The notes below the pieces were generated by a model. It was not told the origin of the DNA, ran no database searches, and saw nothing but the letters and a program-made list of their open reading frames with translations. A DNA stretch of 64,000 nt from NCBI RefSeq assembly GCF_041893525.1, contig NZ_CP169068.1; one strand, 5' to 3'. Made by a program: the position numbers and the translations under genes. Positions 52,901 to 60,418 of the stretch are shown in pieces (within the stretch, counting starts at the first letter, position 1; each line of letters begins with the position of its first letter). The DNA is from Phaeobacter bryozoorum (lineage in GTDB: Bacteria; Pseudomonadota; Alphaproteobacteria; Rhodobacterales; Rhodobacteraceae).

Positions 52901-53394
52901 CCGTGCGCCCCTGCCTGCCCTGGCCCGACAAGCATCTGCGCAGCCGCGCCGAGGACGTGAGCGAAATCACCGAGGATACGCTGACCCTCTGGCAGGATAT
53001 GATCGACACGATGGAGGCAATGCCCGGTGTTGGCTTGGCCGCAAACCAGATCGGCGTCCTGCAGCGACTGGCAGTTGTCGACGGCTCCAGCGAACGAGGG
53101 CGCGCTGTCCGGCTGGCGAATCCCGAAATCCTGCATGCTTCGGTCGCGCTGCGGGAACATGAGGAGGCCAGTCCCAACCTCCCCGGCGTCTCGGCCAAAA
53201 TCAAACGACCGCGCGCGGTGACCGTGCGATATATGGATGAAACCGGCGCGGTGGTCGAACGGGATTTCGTCGGGATCGAGGCCACCAGCGTGCAACATCA
53301 GATCGATCACCTGAATGGCCGTATGTATTTTGACCGGCTGTCGAAGGTGAAACGCGATATGCTGATCCGCAAGGCGAAGAAGCTGAATGGCTGA
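52897..53394 (+). CDS. Peptide deformylase-like protein lacking active-site residues
   Basis: 165 aa, clear deformylase fold, but motif 1 is GVGLAANQ (44-51), motif 2 reads EASPNLPG (90-97) where EGCLSIPG is expected, so the metal Cys is Ser, and motif 3 reads HQIDH (134-138), with Gln in place of the catalytic Glu. Metal binding and hydrolysis are therefore doubtful. Coupled to def2 by ATGA. It may be a non-catalytic partner, a regulator of the active paralogues, or an enzyme with a different reaction. Confidence 0.9.
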   Translation: MTVRPCLPWPDKHLRSRAEDVSEITEDTLTLWQDMIDTMEAMPGVGLAANQIGVLQRLAVVDGSSERGRAVRLANPEILHASVALREHEEASPNLPGVSAKIKRPRAVTVRYMDETGAVVERDFVGIEATSVQHQIDHLNGRMYFDRLSKVKRDMLIRKAKKLNG

Positions 53395-53465
53395 GACACG
53401 TGCGGGGACAAACCCGCGGTTCGGGGCCTGTTTCAGGCGAATGGATTGAGAGTAAGGGGCAGCGG

Positions 53466-54371
53466 ATGCGTATTGTTTTCATGGGGACGCCGGAGTTTTC
53501 GGTTCCGGTGCTGGATGCCCTGGTTGACGCGGGTCATGAGATTGCTGCGGTCTACTGCCAACCGCCCCGTCCGGCCGGGCGCGGCAAGAAGGATCGACCA
53601 ACGCCCGTTCATGCCCGCGCGATTGAACTGGGTCTTGATGTCCGTCACCCGGTCAGCCTCAAGGGGGCCGAGCAGCAGGCCGAATTCGCGGATCTACGGG
53701 CGGATGTCGCGGTGGTCGTGGCCTATGGTTTGATCCTGCCACAGGCGGTGCTGGATGCCCCCATACACGGCTGCCTCAATATCCACGCGAGCCTGCTGCC
53801 GCGTTGGCGCGGAGCGGCACCCATTCACCGCGCCATCATGGCGGGCGACAGTCAAACTGGCGTCTGCATCATGAAGATGGAGGCGGGGCTTGACACCGGC
53901 CCGGTCCTGCTGCGCGAAGCGACCGAGATTGGCCCGGAGGAAACCACCGCCCAGCTCCATGATCGGCTGTCGGAAATGGGGGCAGACCTGATCGTCCGTG
54001 CCCTGGACGGGCTGTCTGACCTGACACCTGAGGTGCAGCCGGACGCGGGCGTGACCTATGCCCATAAGATCGACAAGGCCGAAGCCCGCATCGACTGGCA
54101 ACGCTCCGCGGTGGAGGTTGATCGGACGATCCGCGGGTTGTCTCCGTTTCCCGGTGCCTGGTGCGAGATCGAGGGTCAGCGCGTAAAACTGTTGGCATCC
54201 CGCGTTGTCGACGGGGCCGGCGTGGCGGGAATCGTTCTGGACGATGCGCTGCGGGTTGCCTGTGGTGAGGGCGCGGTTGAGCTGTTGCGATTGCAGCGGG
54301 CAGGCAAGGGAGCACAGGAACGCGAGATTTTCCTGCGTGGCTTTCCCGTAGCGCGCGGCACACAGCTTTAA
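53466..54371 (+). CDS. fmt: Methionyl-tRNA formyltransferase
   Basis: 301 aa from ATG at 53466 (AAGGGG upstream); the in-frame extension to 53400 is rejected. Motifs: MRIVFMGTPEFSVPVLDAL, CQPPRPAGRGKK, the catalytic GCLNIHASLLPRWRGAAPIH, and MKMEAGLDTGPVL. It formylates Met-tRNA(fMet), pairing with the deformylases upstream. Confidence 0.97.
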   Translation: MRIVFMGTPEFSVPVLDALVDAGHEIAAVYCQPPRPAGRGKKDRPTPVHARAIELGLDVRHPVSLKGAEQQAEFADLRADVAVVVAYGLILPQAVLDAPIHGCLNIHASLLPRWRGAAPIHRAIMAGDSQTGVCIMKMEAGLDTGPVLLREATEIGPEETTAQLHDRLSEMGADLIVRALDGLSDLTPEVQPDAGVTYAHKIDKAEARIDWQRSAVEVDRTIRGLSPFPGAWCEIEGQRVKLLASRVVDGAGVAGIVLDDALRVACGEGAVELLRLQRAGKGAQEREIFLRGFPVARGTQL

Positions 54372-54382
54372 GGGAGGCGGGT

Positions 54383-54619
54383 ATGTTTCTGGCCCTGTTC
54401 GGCAGCGTCGTTATTGCCGGGATCGTCGGCTACCTGGCGGAGCGCACCGGTTTTACCCACAATGGGTATCTCTCGTCGATCATCATCTGCGTTGGCGGCG
54501 CGTTCCTGTTCCATTTTGTGGTGATCATGTTTGGCGTCGGCTTTCGCGCACCGGGTTGGAACGCCATCGCCGCATCCGTCGGCGCGTTGGTCATCGTGCC
54601 GTTTCACTGGCGCCGCTGA
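54383..54619 (+). CDS. GlsB/YeaQ/YmgE-type small membrane protein
   Basis: 78 aa with GGAGG before the ATG. Three hydrophobic segments (LALFGSVVIAGIVGYLAERT, YLSSIIICVGGAFLFHFVVI, and AIAASVGALVIVPFHWRR) with small-residue glycines, the pattern of transglycosylase-associated membrane proteins linked to stress. Follows fmt at 11 bases. Confidence 0.75.
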   Translation: MFLALFGSVVIAGIVGYLAERTGFTHNGYLSSIIICVGGAFLFHFVVIMFGVGFRAPGWNAIAASVGALVIVPFHWRR

Positions 54620-54639
54620 ACCTTCCTGCCGACTGTTGC

Positions 54640-55263
54640 TCAGCTGCGCGGCGGGCGTGAACGATAAACTGGCAGATGCCAGCCAAATGCGATTGAGCCC
54701 GCCCGCAAAACCCAGCAGACCACCGCGCAGGCCACAAGCGCCCAGCGGGTCGGCAGGCCAAATGCCATGCTGACCACCGCCGTAATCGCGCCTGCCATGG
54801 CGCATGAGATATAGAGCTCGCCCTGTTTCAGCACCAGCGGCACTTCATTGCAGACCACATCACGCATCAACCCGCCCAGGGTGCCTGTTGCCATGCCCAT
54901 CAGCACAACGATCACCGGCGTCTGGCCGGTTAGCAAGGCAGCGCCGGTGCCCGCCGAAACTGCGATTGCCAGTGCAAAACTGTCGAGCCAGACAATCCAG
55001 CGCAGCCGACTTTCCACCAAATGGGCGGTGAAGAAGACAATCACCGCAGTCACCGCCGCCAACAGGATTATCGTAGAATCGCCGATCCAGAACACTGGGT
55101 TGCGATCCAGCAAAAGATCCCGCACCGTCCCTCCGCCGACGGCGGTCAGGCAGGCCACGAAAGCAAAGCCGACAATGTCGAGCTGTGCCCGGCTGGCCAC
55201 CAGGGCGCCGGAGGCCGCAAAGACCAGAACGGACGCATAGTCCAGAAGGGTAAGGATGGTCAT
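54640..55263 (-). CDS. TRIC/UPF0126 family membrane channel protein
   Basis: 207 aa with seven likely helices in two repeats. The glycine-rich pair FAFVACLTAVGGGTVRDLLL and MGMATGTLGGLMRDVVCNEV is the hallmark of UPF0126/TRIC channels. Bacterial members conduct ions in a homotrimer; physiological role in this organism unknown. Its ATG overlaps the rnhA stop by 4 bases, at the end of a chain of overlapping genes. Confidence 0.88.
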   Translation of the reverse strand: MTILTLLDYASVLVFAASGALVASRAQLDIVGFAFVACLTAVGGGTVRDLLLDRNPVFWIGDSTIILLAAVTAVIVFFTAHLVESRLRWIVWLDSFALAIAVSAGTGAALLTGQTPVIVVLMGMATGTLGGLMRDVVCNEVPLVLKQGELYISCAMAGAITAVVSMAFGLPTRWALVACAVVCWVLRAGSIAFGWHLPVYRSRPPRS

Positions 55264-55727
55264 GCCTTTGCTTTGCCAGTCTTGAACGGGGCCATGCCTG
55301 CACGCGCAAGTTCATCGGCGCGTTCGTTCTCGGGATGGCCTGCGTGGCCTTTGACCCATTCCCACGTGACCGTGTGACGGCGCTGCGCCTCGTCCAGACG
55401 TTGCCACAGCTCAACGTTTTTCACGGGTTTCTTTGACGCGGTCTTCCAGCCATTTCGTTTCCAGCCGTGGATCCAGCCGGTGACACCGTTTTTGACGTAG
55501 GCTGAATCGGTCACCACGGTGAGGGTAGAGGGGCGCGCCAGGCTTTCCAGGGCATTGATCGCTGCCAGCAGTTCCATCCGGTTGTTGGTGGTCTCGGCTT
55601 CGCCGCCCTGCAGTTCCTTTTCCTTGACAACAGTGTCGCCGTCCATTGCGCGAAGCAAAACCCCCCAGCCACCCGGGCCAGGATTGCCGGAGCAGGCGCC
55701 ATCCGTGTAGGCGAAGAGATCAGCCAT
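55260..55727 (-). CDS. rnhA: Ribonuclease HI
   Basis: 155 aa. FAYTDGACSGNPGPGGWGVL holds the first catalytic Asp, TTNNRMELLAAINAL the Glu, VVTDSAYVKNGV the second Asp, and GHAGHPENERADELAR the last Asp, as in all type 1 RNase H enzymes. It degrades RNA in RNA-DNA hybrids. Overlaps the methyltransferase gene by 8 bases upstream. Confidence 0.97.
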   Translation of the reverse strand: MADLFAYTDGACSGNPGPGGWGVLLRAMDGDTVVKEKELQGGEAETTNNRMELLAAINALESLARPSTLTVVTDSAYVKNGVTGWIHGWKRNGWKTASKKPVKNVELWQRLDEAQRRHTVTWEWVKGHAGHPENERADELARAGMAPFKTGKAKA

Positions 55728-56319
55728 GACAGGCCACCGAAATCCAGCGCGCCATGGCGCCGTCCAGCCCTGCGTTTTCGCCGGTGGTGCGGTTGTCCGG
55801 GGTGAACCCAGCAGTGCGCAATAGATCGATCAATTCGTCTTCCTCGTAGTAGGTATAATATCGCCCAAGGGCATCGCGGGCCTCGCCCTTACCGAGCTTT
55901 AGCGCGATGTAAAAGGGCCGACCTGACCGCAGCGCCTGCCGGATGGCCCTCAGGTGACGCGGAAAATCGGCACGCGGCGCATGTAGCAGACTGAAATTGG
56001 CCCAGATGCCATCATAGATGTCGCACCCCGACAGCTCATCAAAACTAGCGAGACACGTCTCAACACCCGGCATCTGTTCCGCCAGTGCGATCATTTCCAC
56101 GGAAGCATCCATCGCCACAGGGCGCAACCCGGCTGCGGCCATAACCGCGCTGGAGGTGCCGGGACCGCAGCCCAGATCCAGCACCCGTGCGTTCGGCGGG
56201 CAGGCAGCGATGAACTCGTGCAGGCGTGGGTCTTCTCGCAGGTGTGTCTGGTTCCGGTCAGCATAATCCGCTGCCTTGTTGTTGTAGATCTCCAGTGTCT
56301 CGCGGTCAGGCCCGCTCAC
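55720..56319 (-). CDS. SAM-dependent methyltransferase
   Basis: 199 aa from GTG at 56319, which overlaps the DUF3429 stop (GTGA). A longer open frame to 56817 exists, but its first 166 codons are the DUF3429 gene in another frame. Class I fold: ETLEIYNNKAADYADRNQTH, motif I VLDLGCGPGTSSAVMAAAG, then VAMDASVEMIALAEQMPGV and YDGIWANFSLLHAPR. Substrate unknown; it resembles small-molecule methyltransferases of the Methyltransf_11 type. Confidence 0.88.
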   Translation of the reverse strand: MSGPDRETLEIYNNKAADYADRNQTHLREDPRLHEFIAACPPNARVLDLGCGPGTSSAVMAAAGLRPVAMDASVEMIALAEQMPGVETCLASFDELSGCDIYDGIWANFSLLHAPRADFPRHLRAIRQALRSGRPFYIALKLGKGEARDALGRYYTYYEEDELIDLLRTAGFTPDNRTTGENAGLDGAMARWISVACHG

Positions 56320-56768
56320 AGGTAGACACCGACGGCGAGGCTGGCGACCACGATGCCGGTCAGCAGCAGGCGCAGCTGCATCCACCATGATGGGGTCAGA
56401 CGCCAAACGTAAAAGGCATAATCCAGCAGCAACAGGCCGGCAAAGCCGTAGATCAGGTTTATGCCCGCGCTGGTCGGTCCACCGCCGGTCATGAAGAATG
56501 CCCAAAGCGCTGGCAGCACCGACAGGGCATAACCAGTTGCCGCCTGCATACCCGATGTCTTGGTCGCAAATCCCCAGAGCACGCCGGACATGAAGCTGAG
56601 GATCACAGAGCCGTAGAACAGCTGCACATAGGGGCCGACAAACCGCGCCCCAAGATGGCTGGCACCCCAGACCTGCAACGCCGGGATCTGCGTGGTGAGT
56701 GCTCCCCAGACGAATGGGATCAGCCCGGCCAGCCCCAAGACCAGCGGTGCCGGTGGTATCCTGCTCAT
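56316..56768 (-). CDS. DUF3429 membrane protein
   Basis: 150 aa from ATG at 56768, overlapping the lysE-type stop (ATGA). Five hydrophobic segments: LVLGLAGLIPFVWGALTT, GPYVQLFYGSVILSFMSGVL, GYALSVLPALWAFFMTGGG, GFAGLLLLDYAFYVWRL and LRLLLTGIVVASLAVGVYL. Matches the DUF3429 family as remembered. No function known; coupled in the chain LysE-DUF3429-methyltransferase-rnhA. Confidence 0.82.
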   Translation of the reverse strand: MSRIPPAPLVLGLAGLIPFVWGALTTQIPALQVWGASHLGARFVGPYVQLFYGSVILSFMSGVLWGFATKTSGMQAATGYALSVLPALWAFFMTGGGPTSAGINLIYGFAGLLLLDYAFYVWRLTPSWWMQLRLLLTGIVVASLAVGVYL

Positions 56769-57382
56769 GCCCGTTCCATCGCCAATCGGGCCGCCAGCGC
56801 GGCAAACAGCGCAGCAAAGCTGCAATTCAGCCATTTGATCACGGTGTCCGACCCCAGGATCAAGCTTCGCGCCTGCGCTGCAAAGAGCCCGTAGAACACA
56901 AAGACACCAAAAGTCATGGCCATGAAAATCAATCCAAGCACGACCATCTCCTGTGTCGCTGTTGCGGCCGCGCCTGACAGGAACGGCGGGAGAAGCGCCA
57001 GAAAAAACACCGAAAGTTTCGGGTTCAGGATGTTGATCAGGGCGCCGCGCTTGGCGATCCTTAGACCATGATCCGGAGCAGCAGGCGCGCCGGACAATGA
57101 CAGCGCGCCGTCAGTTTTCAGCATTTGCCAGGCCAGATACAGAAGATACAGAACGCCCGCAATCTTCACCGCCTGAAACAGCACCGCCGAGGTGTGCAGA
57201 ACCGCAGCCAGCCCCAGTGTCGCAGCCACAAGATGGGGCACGATGCCAAAGGTGCAGCCGACCGCTGCCCAAATCGCGGCACGCCGCCCCTGACCAAGAC
57301 CAAGCGCCAGCGTGTAGAGCACACCGGTCCCTGGCGCGAGGACGACGACAAATGCGGTGATCAGAAATTGCAGTGAAATCAA
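56765..57382 (-). CDS. LysE/RhtB family amino acid exporter
   Basis: 205 aa from TTG at 57382 (reads MISLQFLITAFVVVLAPGTG) with AAAGGAG eight bases upstream; a further TTG at 57406 is less suitable. Conserved VLAPGTGVLYTLALGLGQGR and KRGALINILNPKLSVFFLAL are characteristic of LysE exporters. Six helices expected. Substrate is probably an amino acid or homoserine lactone-like compound; unknown. Confidence 0.88.
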   Translation of the reverse strand: MISLQFLITAFVVVLAPGTGVLYTLALGLGQGRRAAIWAAVGCTFGIVPHLVAATLGLAAVLHTSAVLFQAVKIAGVLYLLYLAWQMLKTDGALSLSGAPAAPDHGLRIAKRGALINILNPKLSVFFLALLPPFLSGAAATATQEMVVLGLIFMAMTFGVFVFYGLFAAQARSLILGSDTVIKWLNCSFAALFAALAARLAMERA

Positions 57383-57512
57383 TTGACCAGCTCCTTTGAT
57401 AGACAAGGTGGTTCAGGCCAAGGGTAATCGGCTGCCGGTCAGTTGCAAGACAAAGAAATCCGCAGACCGGCAAAGCGGCTGCGTCATTATCGTTTGCAGG
57501 GGACAAGCCGCC

Positions 57513-58463
57513 TCAGGCTGTTTCCCGCAGAACCCGGGGAACTTTGAACTCAACCCGTTCAATCGCGGTTTCCACCAGCTCGACTGTTACCTCGAACCGC
57601 TCGCGGAAGGCATCGATGACTTCGTTCACCAAGAGCTCGGGCGCAGAGGCTCCAGCGGTGATCGCGACCGAGGAAATTCCCTCAAGCGCGCGCCAATCAA
57701 TGTTTTCGGCCCGTTGTACCAGCTGTGCATATTGGCATCCCGCCTTGGCGCCAACTTCGACCAACCGTCGTGAGTTCGATGAATTGGGAGCGCCGACAAC
57801 CAATAGGGCATCTGCCTTCGGGGCGACTTCCTTGACGGCCTCCTGGCGGTTGGTGGTGGCATAGCAGATGTCTTCCTTGTGAGGGCCGACAATATTCGGA
57901 AACCGAGCCTGAAGTGCTGCAACAATATCCTTGGTGTCATCGACCGACAGGGTCGTCTGGGTGACATAAGCGAGATTGTCAGGATCGCGAACCGTCACCG
58001 TGGTGACATCATCCGGGGTTTCCACCAGCAGCACTTCTCCCTCGGGCAGCTGTCCCATGGTGCCAATGGTTTCAGGATGCCCCTTGTGACCGATCATGAT
58101 CATCTGGAGCCCGTTTTCCGCATGGCGCTGCGCCTCGATATGGACCTTCGACACCAGCGGGCATGTGGCATCGACATAGATCATCTCGCGCCGGTCTGCC
58201 TCGGCCGGGATCGACTTCGGGACGCCATGCGCTGAAAAGATCACCGGCCGATCATCGGGGCATTCATCCAGCTCTTCAACGAAGACGGCCCCTTTGTCGC
58301 GTAGCCCGTCGACCACATATTTGTTGTGCACGATCTCATGGCGCACATAGACAGGCGCCCCCCATTTCTCGAGCGCCATTTCGACGATCTTGATCGCCCG
58401 GTCGACACCGGCACAAAAGCCGCGCGGCGCGGCGAGATATAGCGTGAGGGGGGGCTTGGTCAT
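57513..58463 (-). CDS. ispH: 4-hydroxy-3-methylbut-2-enyl diphosphate reductase
   Basis: 316 aa from ATG at 58463, with AAGGAGA upstream; the extension to 58589 is rejected. Cys ligands of the 4Fe-4S cluster are in APRGFCAGVDRA, DATCPLVSKVH and VGAKAGCQYAQL; HEIVHNKYVV, SAHGVPKS and GAPNSSNSRRL complete the family pattern. Last enzyme of the MEP isoprenoid pathway. Confidence 0.97.
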   Translation of the reverse strand: MTKPPLTLYLAAPRGFCAGVDRAIKIVEMALEKWGAPVYVRHEIVHNKYVVDGLRDKGAVFVEELDECPDDRPVIFSAHGVPKSIPAEADRREMIYVDATCPLVSKVHIEAQRHAENGLQMIMIGHKGHPETIGTMGQLPEGEVLLVETPDDVTTVTVRDPDNLAYVTQTTLSVDDTKDIVAALQARFPNIVGPHKEDICYATTNRQEAVKEVAPKADALLVVGAPNSSNSRRLVEVGAKAGCQYAQLVQRAENIDWRALEGISSVAITAGASAPELLVNEVIDAFRERFEVTVELVETAIERVEFKVPRVLRETA

Positions 58464-58473
58464 TGCGGTCTCC

Positions 58474-58599
58474 TTATCGCTCAGAGCTAGGGCTTTCTGT
58501 CGGCGAGGTCCAGCCCCGTGGCAATTGATTAAGCGGCGGTCCCCGGGACAAGGAAACCAAAAACAGCGCAAGCAAAAGCCCGCAAACAATGAATATCAC
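58474..58599 (-). CDS. Possible 41-codon membrane peptide upstream of ispH
   Basis: From GTG at 58599: MIFIVCGLLLALFLVSLSRG followed by a Pro/Ser-rich tail and a TAA directly before the ispH ribosome-binding site. One membrane helix is predicted. The frame is open further upstream (to a stop near 58685) but contains no ATG, and the GTG has no good Shine-Dalgarno. Position and hydrophobicity favour a real small gene; start evidence does not. Confidence 0.35.
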   Translation of the reverse strand: MIFIVCGLLLALFLVSLSRGPPLNQLPRGWTSPTESPSSER

Positions 58600-58652
58600 T
58601 GCTGCGGGCCATGTCTGGGTCGTGGTGGCCTCCGGCAGGCCACAGATCTGTA

Positions 58653-59222
58653 TCAGCCGGTGGCGGCTGATACGGAGCGCGGGTCACTTTGTTCGCGGGG
58701 AGGGCGGCCGATCACGTCCTTCAACTCTTCCAGCTCGATGAAATTATCGGCCTGTCGGCGCAGCTCGTCCGAGATCATTGGCGGCTGGCTGCGGATGGTG
58801 GAGACAACGGAGACGCGCACACCCTGCCGCTGCAGGCTGGCGATCAACGGGCGGAAATCACCATCACCGGAGAACAGCACGATATGGTCCACGCGGGGAG
58901 CAAGTTCCATGGCATCGACCGTCAGCTCGATATCCATATTCCCCTTCACCTTACGCCGACCCATGCTGTCGGTATATTCCTTGGCTGGTTTGGTCACCAT
59001 GGTGAAACCGTTGTAATGCAACCAGTCAACCAATGGCCGGATCGGAGAGTACTCATCATTTTCCAGCAGAGCTGTGTAGTAAAACGCGCGCAACAACTTG
59101 CCCCGGCGCATGAATTCCTGCCTGAGCAACTTGTAATCGATGTCAAACCCAAGCGCCTTTGCTGCCGCATATAGGTTCGATCCATCGATGAACAGCGCGA
59201 GCCGTTCGTCCTTGTAAAACAT
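58653..59222 (-). CDS. NYN domain protein (LabA/DUF88 family)
   Basis: 189 aa from ATG at 59222 with GGA upstream. PIN-like nuclease fold: RLALFIDGSNLYAAAKALGF with the first Asp, KGNMDIELTVDAME, and VLFSGDGDFRPLIASLQRQG with two further Asp residues. These acidic residues suggest metal-dependent RNase activity. Targets unknown. Divergent from folK; 53 bases separate its end from the GTG of the candidate small gene. Confidence 0.9.
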   Translation of the reverse strand: MFYKDERLALFIDGSNLYAAAKALGFDIDYKLLRQEFMRRGKLLRAFYYTALLENDEYSPIRPLVDWLHYNGFTMVTKPAKEYTDSMGRRKVKGNMDIELTVDAMELAPRVDHIVLFSGDGDFRPLIASLQRQGVRVSVVSTIRSQPPMISDELRRQADNFIELEELKDVIGRPPREQSDPRSVSAATG

Positions 59223-59361
59223 CAAATATGTCCTTCCGGTAGGTCCGTCCCAGCAGTGAGGTTCCGTGAGTGAATGCTGAAATACGCTAAAACGGGTGGA
59301 CTTAATGTAGGTTATTTGACATTTGCCGCAAGTGTATCGGGATTAAGAAACGAGGGCAAAA

Positions 59362-59931
59362 ATGACCGAATTCCGGTCAGAGGCGCTTATCGCCATGGGG
59401 GGAAACCTGCCTATCGGCGAACAGTCGGTTAAGCATACCCTCATAGGGGCTGTTGGGCAGTTGTCCGAATCAGACATCAGGCTAAGGGCAATCTCGCGCT
59501 TCTATCAAACGCCTTGCTTCCCGGCGGGCTCGGGTCCTGACTATGTGAACGCAGCGATTGCGATCGGCACAAACCTGCCCCCGCGTGAACTGTTGGAACT
59601 GTTGCATGAGGTGGAGGCGGATTTTGCCCGCCGACGTGTGCAGCGCTGGGGCATGCGGACACTGGATCTGGATCTGGTCGCTTATGACGATCTGGTCTGT
59701 CCGGATGTGGCGACCTTCGAACGGTGGAGGGATCTGCCACTGGATCTGCAGATGAAAGAGGCGCCGGGCCAGTTGCTGTTGCCGCATCCCAGGCTTCAGG
59801 ATCGTGGCTTTGTGCTGGTGCCTCTGCGCGATGTTGCACCTGATTGGCGCCATCCGATTCTGGGTCAGACCGTGCGTCAACTCTGTGCGGCGCTGCCAAT
59901 GTCCGATTTGACCGAGATTTCGCCGGTCTGA
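59362..59931 (+). CDS. folK: 2-amino-4-hydroxy-6-hydroxymethyldihydropteridine diphosphokinase
   Basis: 189 aa. HPPK motifs: EALIAMGGNLPIGEQSVKHT, RFYQTPCFPAGSGPDYVNAA, VEADFARRRVQRWGMRTLDL with the metal-binding DLDL Asp pair, and LLPHPRLQDRGFVLVPL. It transfers pyrophosphate to hydroxymethyldihydropterin in folate synthesis. First of a plus-strand run into rpoZ and rsh. Confidence 0.95.
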   Translation: MTEFRSEALIAMGGNLPIGEQSVKHTLIGAVGQLSESDIRLRAISRFYQTPCFPAGSGPDYVNAAIAIGTNLPPRELLELLHEVEADFARRRVQRWGMRTLDLDLVAYDDLVCPDVATFERWRDLPLDLQMKEAPGQLLLPHPRLQDRGFVLVPLRDVAPDWRHPILGQTVRQLCAALPMSDLTEISPV

Positions 59932-60024
59932 GCCGCCAATGCGCCCCATTCGGCGCTTGTCAAGAGAAAGCTTTGGTTTTAGAAGTCACCCTTCTGGACT
60001 TATTTTTGATTTGGAGAGTCGCCC

Positions 60025-60378
60025 ATGGCCCGCGTGACGGTTGAAGACTGCGTAGACAAGGTTCCCAACCGCTTTGAGCTGGTGATGCTCGCAGCGCATC
60101 GCGCTCGTGAGATTGCCGCTGGTGCGCCGCTCACGGTTGAGCGTGACAACGACAAGAACCCCGTCGTGTCCCTGCGTGAGATCGCTGATGAAACGCAGAG
60201 CGCCGACTCCCTGCGTGAGCGTCTGATCGAAAGCAACCAGACCCAGATCGAGGTTGATGAGCCGGAGGATGACTCCATGGCCCTGCTGATGGGCGCGGAA
60301 AGCGACAAGCCTGCCACGGATGATATGTCGGAAGAGAAACTGCTGCGTGCGCTGATGGAGGCGCAAGGGCAAGGTTAA
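60025..60378 (+). CDS. rpoZ: RNA polymerase omega subunit
   Basis: 117 aa: MARVTVEDCVDKVPNRFELV and LAAHRAREIAAGAPLTVERD, NPVVSLREIAD are diagnostic. The acidic C-terminal extension of about 50 residues is normal in alphaproteobacteria. Omega supports RNA polymerase assembly and forms part of a ppGpp site; it lies directly before the ppGpp synthetase gene, the conserved rpoZ-rsh order. Confidence 0.96.
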   Translation: MARVTVEDCVDKVPNRFELVMLAAHRAREIAAGAPLTVERDNDKNPVVSLREIADETQSADSLRERLIESNQTQIEVDEPEDDSMALLMGAESDKPATDDMSEEKLLRALMEAQGQG

Positions 60379-60418
60379 GACGTCGCAAGACATAATGAGC
60401 TGAGGCTGCGGACCGGAA

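Noticed and set aside
55720..56817. Long 365-codon open frame including the methyltransferase
   Set aside because: The first 166 codons lie over the DUF3429 gene in another frame and have Arg/Pro/Cys-rich, non-protein-like composition; the GTG at 56319 with GTGA overlap is a better start.
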